NCBI GenBank assembly: GCA_900756155.1
Contig: CAAEJV010000028.1
Coordinates: forward strand, 62,001 to 126,000
Origin: Pasteurellaceae bacterium
Lineage (GTDB): Bacteria; Pseudomonadota; Gammaproteobacteria; Enterobacterales; Pasteurellaceae
Reading direction: 5' to 3'
DNA length: 64,000 nt
Part shown: positions 59,562-64,000 of the stretch, piece after piece
How positions within the stretch are numbered: the stretch's first letter is position 1
How the letters are laid out: every line of letters starts with the position of its first letter
The notes under the pieces: model-generated
Told to the model about the DNA's origin: nothing
The model's database searches: none
What the model saw: the letters and a program-made list of their open reading frames with translations, nothing else
Translations under genes and position numbers: made by a program

Positions 59562-60190
59562 TGGCTGATGCAAAAGTAAATTTAAAAGGTCTTTTATTAG
59601 ATCCTATTGCTAAAAACAACCCGATTGCCTTGCAAATTTTGGGTATCTGTTCTGCATTAGCGGTAACAACCCAATTACAAACAGCGATCGTAATGGCGAT
59701 TGCGGTAAGTTTGGTAACCGGTTTTTCCAGTTTGTTCATTTCATTGATTCGTAACTATATTCCAAATAGTATCCGTATTATTGTGCAGCTGGCGATTATC
59801 GCGTCTTTAGTAATCTTGGTTGACCAAGTATTAAAAGCTTATGCCTATGGTTTATCTAAACAGCTCTCTGTATTCGTTGGTCTTATCATTACAAACTGTA
59901 TCGTAATGGGCCGTGCAGAAGCGTTTGCGATGAAATCACCTCCGTTAGAAAGTTTTGTAGACGGTATCGGTAACGGTTTAGGTTATGGTGCGATCTTATT
60001 AATTGTCGCCACATTACGTGAATTAATCGGTTCTGGTCGTTTGTTCGGTTTCCCTGTATTCCAAACGATTCAAGACGGCGGTTGGTATCAACCAAACGGT
60101 TTATTCCTTCTTGCACCAAGTGCGTTCTTTATTATCGGCTTCGTTATTTGGGGCTTAAGAACGTGGAAACCTGAGCAACAGGAGAAATAA
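59561..60190 (+). CDS. nqrD: Na+-NQR subunit D
   Basis: Small membrane subunit of 209 residues with six hydrophobic spans; together with NqrE forms an inverted pair holding a 2Fe-2S or iron site. The ALAVTTQLQTAIVMA and TNCIVMGRAEAFAMK segments are conserved, the latter with a Cys ligand. Confidence 0.95.
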   Translation: MADAKVNLKGLLLDPIAKNNPIALQILGICSALAVTTQLQTAIVMAIAVSLVTGFSSLFISLIRNYIPNSIRIIVQLAIIASLVILVDQVLKAYAYGLSKQLSVFVGLIITNCIVMGRAEAFAMKSPPLESFVDGIGNGLGYGAILLIVATLRELIGSGRLFGFPVFQTIQDGGWYQPNGLFLLAPSAFFIIGFVIWGLRTWKPEQQEK

Positions 60191-60193
60191 TCA

Positions 60194-60790
60194 ATGGAAC
60201 ATTATATTAGCCTATTCGTGAAGGCGATCTTCATTGAAAACATGGCGCTTTCTTTCTTCTTAGGGATGTGTACTTTCCTTGCAGTTTCTAAGAAAGTTTC
60301 TACGGCGTTTGGCCTTGGTGTTGCGGTAACAGTGGTACTTGGTATTGCGGTGCCTGCGAACCAATTTGTATACGAACATGTATTAAAGGATGGCGCATTG
60401 GTAGAAGGTGTAAGCCTTGAGTTTTTAAACTTTATTACCTTTATCGGGATTATTGCGGGTCTTGTTCAATTACTTGAAATGACTTTAGATAAATTCTTCC
60501 CAGCACTTTATAACGCATTAGGTATTTTCCTTCCACTTATCGCTGTAAACTGTGCGATCTTTGGTGGTGTATCTTTTGCTGTACAACGTGAATACACTTT
60601 TGCAGAATCTGCAGTTTATGGTGTGGGTGCAGGGTTAGGTTGGATGTTAGCAATCGTTGCACTTGCAGGCTTAACCGAAAAAATGAAATATGCCGATGTA
60701 CCGGCAGGCTTAAAAGGATTAGGGATTACCTTTATTACTGCAGGCTTGATGGCGCTTGGCTTTATGTCATTCTCTGGAATTCAGTTATAA
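60194..60790 (+). CDS. nqrE: Na+-NQR subunit E
   Basis: Partner of NqrD; 198 residues, six spans. ALSFFLGMCTFLAVSKKV and AVNCAIFGGVSFA contain the paired cysteines that bind iron at the membrane interface. Confidence 0.95.
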   Translation: MEHYISLFVKAIFIENMALSFFLGMCTFLAVSKKVSTAFGLGVAVTVVLGIAVPANQFVYEHVLKDGALVEGVSLEFLNFITFIGIIAGLVQLLEMTLDKFFPALYNALGIFLPLIAVNCAIFGGVSFAVQREYTFAESAVYGVGAGLGWMLAIVALAGLTEKMKYADVPAGLKGLGITFITAGLMALGFMSFSGIQL

Positions 60791-60800
60791 GGAGGCATAA

Positions 60801-62036
60801 ATGAGCGAATCTTCAATTTTATTATTAGGTGTTGCGGCATTTACGGTTATCCTTTTAGTGCTCGTTGCGATTATTTTATTCGCTAAATCAAAATTAGTGG
60901 ATTCTGGTGACATCACCATTTCTATTAATGATGATCCTGAAAAAGCGATCACTTTACCAGCTGGCGGCAAATTACTTGGTGCTTTAGCAAGTAAGGGTAT
61001 CTTCGTTTCTTCTGCTTGTGGTGGCGGTGGCTCTTGTGGCCAATGTATTGTGAAAGTAAAAAGTGGCGGTGGTGAAATTCTTCCAACTGAGCTTTCTCAT
61101 ATTAATAAACGTGAAGCAAAAGAAGGCTATCGTTTAGCTTGCCAAGTGAATGTAAAAGGCAATATGGACGTTGAACTTCCAGAAGAAATTTTCGGCGTGA
61201 AAAAATGGGAATGTACCGTTATTTCTAACGATAACAAAGCCACCTTTATTAAAGAGCTTAAATTAGCGATTCCTGAAGGCGAAGAAGTACCTTTCCGTGC
61301 AGGTGGTTATATCCAAATCGAAGCTGATCCACATACGGTTTACTATAAAGATTTTGATATTCCAGAAGAATACCATGAGGATTGGGACAAATACGATTTA
61401 TGGCGTTATGTGTCTAAAGTGGACGAGCATATTATCCGTGCTTACTCTATGGCTTCATACCCAGAAGAGAAAGGCATCATTATGCTTAACGTGCGTATTG
61501 CAACGCCTCCACCTCGTCAGCCTGATGCACCTCCAGGTCAAATGTCTTCTTACATTTGGTCATTAAAACCAGGTGATAAAGTGACAATTTCAGGTCCATT
61601 CGGTGAATTCTTCGCGAAAGAAACCGATAATGAGATGGTCTTCATCGGTGGTGGTGCGGGTATGGCACCAATGCGTTCTCATATCTTTGACCAATTAAAA
61701 CGTTTACACTCTAAACGTAAAATGTCATTCTGGTATGGTGCACGTTCTAAACGTGAAATGTTCTATGTGGAAGATTTTGATCAGCTTCAAGCAGAAAATC
61801 CAAACTTTACATGGCACGTGGCATTATCTGATCCGTTACCGGAAGATAACTGGACTGGTTATACCGGCTTTATTCACAACGTACTTTATGAAAACTACTT
61901 GAAAAATCATGAAGCACCAGAAGATTGTGAATACTACATGTGTGGACCTCCGGTGATGAACGCTGCGGTAATCAAAATGTTGAAAGACCTCGGTGTTGAA
62001 GATGAGAACATCTTATTAGATGACTTCGGTGGTTGA
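60801..62036 (+). CDS. nqrF: Na+-NQR subunit F
   Basis: NADH-oxidising subunit with one membrane anchor, a 2Fe-2S domain (CGGGGSCGQC), an FAD domain (RAYSMASYP) and an NADH domain (GGGAGMAPMRSH; YMCGPPVMN). 411 residues. Ten bases after nqrE with AAGGAGG as ribosome site. Confidence 0.97.
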   Translation: MSESSILLLGVAAFTVILLVLVAIILFAKSKLVDSGDITISINDDPEKAITLPAGGKLLGALASKGIFVSSACGGGGSCGQCIVKVKSGGGEILPTELSHINKREAKEGYRLACQVNVKGNMDVELPEEIFGVKKWECTVISNDNKATFIKELKLAIPEGEEVPFRAGGYIQIEADPHTVYYKDFDIPEEYHEDWDKYDLWRYVSKVDEHIIRAYSMASYPEEKGIIMLNVRIATPPPRQPDAPPGQMSSYIWSLKPGDKVTISGPFGEFFAKETDNEMVFIGGGAGMAPMRSHIFDQLKRLHSKRKMSFWYGARSKREMFYVEDFDQLQAENPNFTWHVALSDPLPEDNWTGYTGFIHNVLYENYLKNHEAPEDCEYYMCGPPVMNAAVIKMLKDLGVEDENILLDDFGG

Positions 62037-62064
62037 TTTTAGTTAATCAAAACATCATGAAAAC

Positions 62065-62093
62065 TGACCGCACTTTGTGATGAAGTGCGGTCA
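62065..62093. terminator. uptake-sequence inverted pair between nqrF and apbE
   Basis: TGACCGCACTT/AAGTGCGGTCA, an 11 bp stem with a seven-base loop and exact uptake cores at 62067-62075 and 62083-62091. The T run after it is weak, so it may partly attenuate transcription into apbE. Confidence 0.65.
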
Positions 62094-62180
62094 ATATTTA
62101 AGGTGTTTTTAGAAAATTTTCTATGATTACAGGTAAATTTTGTTTAGTTTGCTAGTAGTTCACAGATTTAGGAAATCCAG

Positions 62181-63221
62181 ATGAAAAAATTAATAAGCGG
62201 TATCGTGGCGGTGGCAATGGCATTAAGTCTTGCAGCCTGTGAAAAAGAAACAAAAGTTATCTCATTAAGTGGTAAAACAATGGGAACAACTTATCATGTT
62301 AAATACCTTGATGAAGGCTCAATGAAAGCAACATCTGAAAAGACGCATGAAGAAATTGAAGCTATCTTAAAAGATGTGAACGCGAAAATGTCCACTTACA
62401 AAAAAGATTCGGAATTGAGTCGTTTCAATCAAAATACCCAAGTGAATACACCGATTGAGATTTCAGCAGATTTTGCCAAAGTATTGGCCGAAGCGATTCG
62501 TTTAAATAAAGTGACTGAAGGTGCATTGGATGTAACTGTTGGCCCTGTCGTTAATTTATGGGGATTTGGCCCGGAAAAACGTCCAGAAAAACAACCTACA
62601 CCAGAACAATTAGCTGAACGCCAAGCTTGGGTTGGTATTGATAAAATTGCCCTCGATATGAGTGCTGCCAAACCGACATTAAGCAAAGCACTTCCTCAAG
62701 TTTATGTCGATTTGTCCTCGATTGCTAAAGGCTTTGGCGTTGATCTGGTCGCTGAAAAGTTAGAACAATTAAATGCTCAGAATTACATGGTTGAAATCGG
62801 CGGAGAAATTCGTGCGAAAGGAAAAAATATTGAAGGCAAACCTTGGCAGATCGCAATTGAAAAACCAACTACAACAGGTGAAAGAGCGGTTGAAGCTGTC
62901 ATTGGATTAGACAATATGGGAATGGCAAGTTCTGGCGATTATCGAATTTACTTTGAAGAAAATGGTAAACGCTTTGCTCATGAAATTGATCCGAAAACAG
63001 GTTATCCAATTCAGCATCATTTAGCCTCAATTACGGTACTTGCACCAACTTCAATGACTGCAGATGGCTTATCAACAGGGTTATTTGTGCTTGGTGAAGA
63101 CAAGGCGTTAGAAGTGGCTGAGAAAAATAATCTTGCCGTTTATTTAATCATTAAAACAGATAATGGTTTTGTGACAAAATCATCCTCTGCTTTCAAAAAA
63201 TTAACAGAAACAAAAGAATAG
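62181..63221 (+). CDS. apbE: FAD:protein FMN transferase
   Basis: Attaches FMN to the Thr residues of NqrB and NqrC. 346 residues; lipobox LAAC after the signal peptide, then GKTMGTTYHVKYLDEG, LYVTVGPVVNLWGFG-type core (here DVTVGPVVNLWGFG) and YVDLSSIAKGFGVD. Its place after nqrF fits this task. Confidence 0.93.
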   Translation: MKKLISGIVAVAMALSLAACEKETKVISLSGKTMGTTYHVKYLDEGSMKATSEKTHEEIEAILKDVNAKMSTYKKDSELSRFNQNTQVNTPIEISADFAKVLAEAIRLNKVTEGALDVTVGPVVNLWGFGPEKRPEKQPTPEQLAERQAWVGIDKIALDMSAAKPTLSKALPQVYVDLSSIAKGFGVDLVAEKLEQLNAQNYMVEIGGEIRAKGKNIEGKPWQIAIEKPTTTGERAVEAVIGLDNMGMASSGDYRIYFEENGKRFAHEIDPKTGYPIQHHLASITVLAPTSMTADGLSTGLFVLGEDKALEVAEKNNLAVYLIIKTDNGFVTKSSSAFKKLTETKE

Positions 63222-63223
63222 TT

Positions 63224-63484
63224 ATGCAAACTTTATTTTTTACCCTAATCGTTTTTGTTGCAATTATTGTATTAATGTCTGTCGGCTTTATCTTTAAAAA
63301 ACAAAGCTTAAAGGGCAGCTGTGGCGGGCTTTCATCACTCGGTATCGCCAAAGCCTGTGATTGCGATAAACCTTGCGACACTTTACAAGAAAAATTAAAT
63401 GCTGGCGATGAAAATGCCAAAGCTGAATATGAACAAAAATTTGCGAAGAAAGACGATGATTCGCAATTTTATGAAGTGAAATAA
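63224..63484 (+). CDS. nqrM: NqrM maturation protein (DUF539)
   Basis: 86-residue membrane protein with one N-terminal span and conserved cysteines (KGSCGG, KACDCDKPCDTL). It is needed for assembly of Na+-NQR, probably for supplying iron to NqrD/NqrE. Two bases after apbE, so translated from the same message. Confidence 0.92.
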   Translation: MQTLFFTLIVFVAIIVLMSVGFIFKKQSLKGSCGGLSSLGIAKACDCDKPCDTLQEKLNAGDENAKAEYEQKFAKKDDDSQFYEVK

Positions 63485-63604
63485 TTCACGCAAAATCAAC
63501 AGCACTTTGTGCAATAACCTTAATTTATGGGGCGGAAGTCATTCCGCTATGTTTCAATCATTATCACCAATGTGCTTCGCCTTAACCGAAGTTACGGGAG
63601 ACTT

Positions 63605-64000
63605 ATGTTAACTTCAAATACTTATAATCAACATTTCGCACCATTGAGTGCAGAACAACTTGCCGAAAATGCCACTAAAAAAGTCATTTGTGGTATGTCT
63701 GGTGGGGTGGACTCCTCCGTTTCTGCGTTTATTCTTCAACAACAAGGCTACCAAGTGGAAGGTTTGTTTATGAAAAACTGGGAAGAAGATGACGACACGG
63801 ATTATTGTACAGCCGCAGCGGATCTTGCTGATGCGCAGGCAGTATGCGATAAGTTGGGGATTAAACTACATAAAATTAATTTTGCTGCAGAATATTGGGA
63901 TAATGTATTTGAGCATTTTTTAACTGAATATAAAGCAGGGCGCACGCCGAACCCAGATATTTTGTGTAATAAAGAAATTAAATTTAAAGCATTTTTAGAA
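63605..64000 (+). CDS. mnmA: tRNA-specific 2-thiouridylase, 5' part
   Basis: Makes 2-thiouridine at position 34 of Lys, Glu and Gln tRNAs. The first 132 codons are present; the gene runs off the window. CGMSGGVDSSVSAFIL is the PP-loop, EGLFMKNWEEDDD follows, and GRTPNPDILCNKEIKF contains one of the catalytic cysteines. The ATG is preceded by GGGAG. Confidence 0.95.
   Translation, partial: MLTSNTYNQHFAPLSAEQLAENATKKVICGMSGGVDSSVSAFILQQQGYQVEGLFMKNWEEDDDTDYCTAAADLADAQAVCDKLGIKLHKINFAAEYWDNVFEHFLTEYKAGRTPNPDILCNKEIKFKAFLE

Noticed and set aside
1..64000. CRISPR array, prophage or insertion sequence
   Set aside because: No regularly spaced direct repeats, no transposase, integrase or phage structural genes were found; repeats seen are uptake sequences and two palindromic elements.

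Overview
The window comes from a gammaproteobacterium of the Pasteurellaceae, most likely a Haemophilus close to H. parainfluenzae. Reasons: many exact copies (at least 38 by eye) of the Haemophilus DNA uptake sequence AAGTGCGGT, a complete Na+-NQR operon, an OpsX/KdkA lipooligosaccharide core pair, an AhpD/AraC/ABC-exporter trio and a secM-secA-mutT group that all match Haemophilus gene order, and an AT-rich genome. No phage, insertion sequence with transposase, or CRISPR array is visible.

Layout. (1) 136-15523: glnA, then a 12-gene polysaccharide cassette, then pepB-ndk. This is the place where H. influenzae carries its hmg glycoform locus. The cassette makes dTDP-L-rhamnose (rmlB, A, D, C), exports a glycan through a Wzm/Wzt ABC transporter, and has an RgpF-type protein, an extra sugar epimerase/reductase, an acyltransferase, two GT2 glycosyltransferases and a WbaP-type initiating transferase. 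It is AT-rich in the middle and has no exact uptake sequence. (2) 15571-20404, minus strand: a TonB receptor plus BtuFCD/FecBCD-type metal-chelate uptake system, interrupted by a palindromic repeat element. (3) 20632-27516: glyQ, small unknown genes, a histidine acid phosphatase, a DUF559 endonuclease next to a second copy of the same repeat class, glyS and a tRNA-Ile2. (4) 27546-32758: kdkA, opsX, ahpD-like, araC-like and an ABC exporter. (5) 32892-37840: yceD-rpmF-plsX-fabH-fabD-fabG-acpP, the fatty-acid and phospholipid initiation cluster. (6) 38121-42605: a DcuB-type transporter with a large extra loop, then aroK-aroB-dam. (7) 42607-48265: DUF721, secM, secA, mutT and an LTA-synthase-like sulfatase-fold transferase. 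(8) 48296-55400, minus strand: holA-lptE-leuS, yggU, yggT-corA and yajG; corA has a structured 5' leader. (9) 55485-64000: bolA, nqrABCDEF-apbE-nqrM and the 5' part of mnmA.

How it fits together: much of the window is housekeeping (translation, lipid synthesis, secretion, respiration). The accessory parts are the surface-glycan cassette, the chelate-uptake locus and two repeat elements whose perfect 34-35 bp inverted termini are nearly identical while their cores differ. The observations I rank highest are the palindromic elements with the neighbouring DUF559 nuclease, the hybrid SecM arrest motif, the corA leader with mutually exclusive hairpins and a terminator, and the unusual wiring of the glycan cassette (WbaP initiator with a short Wzt).
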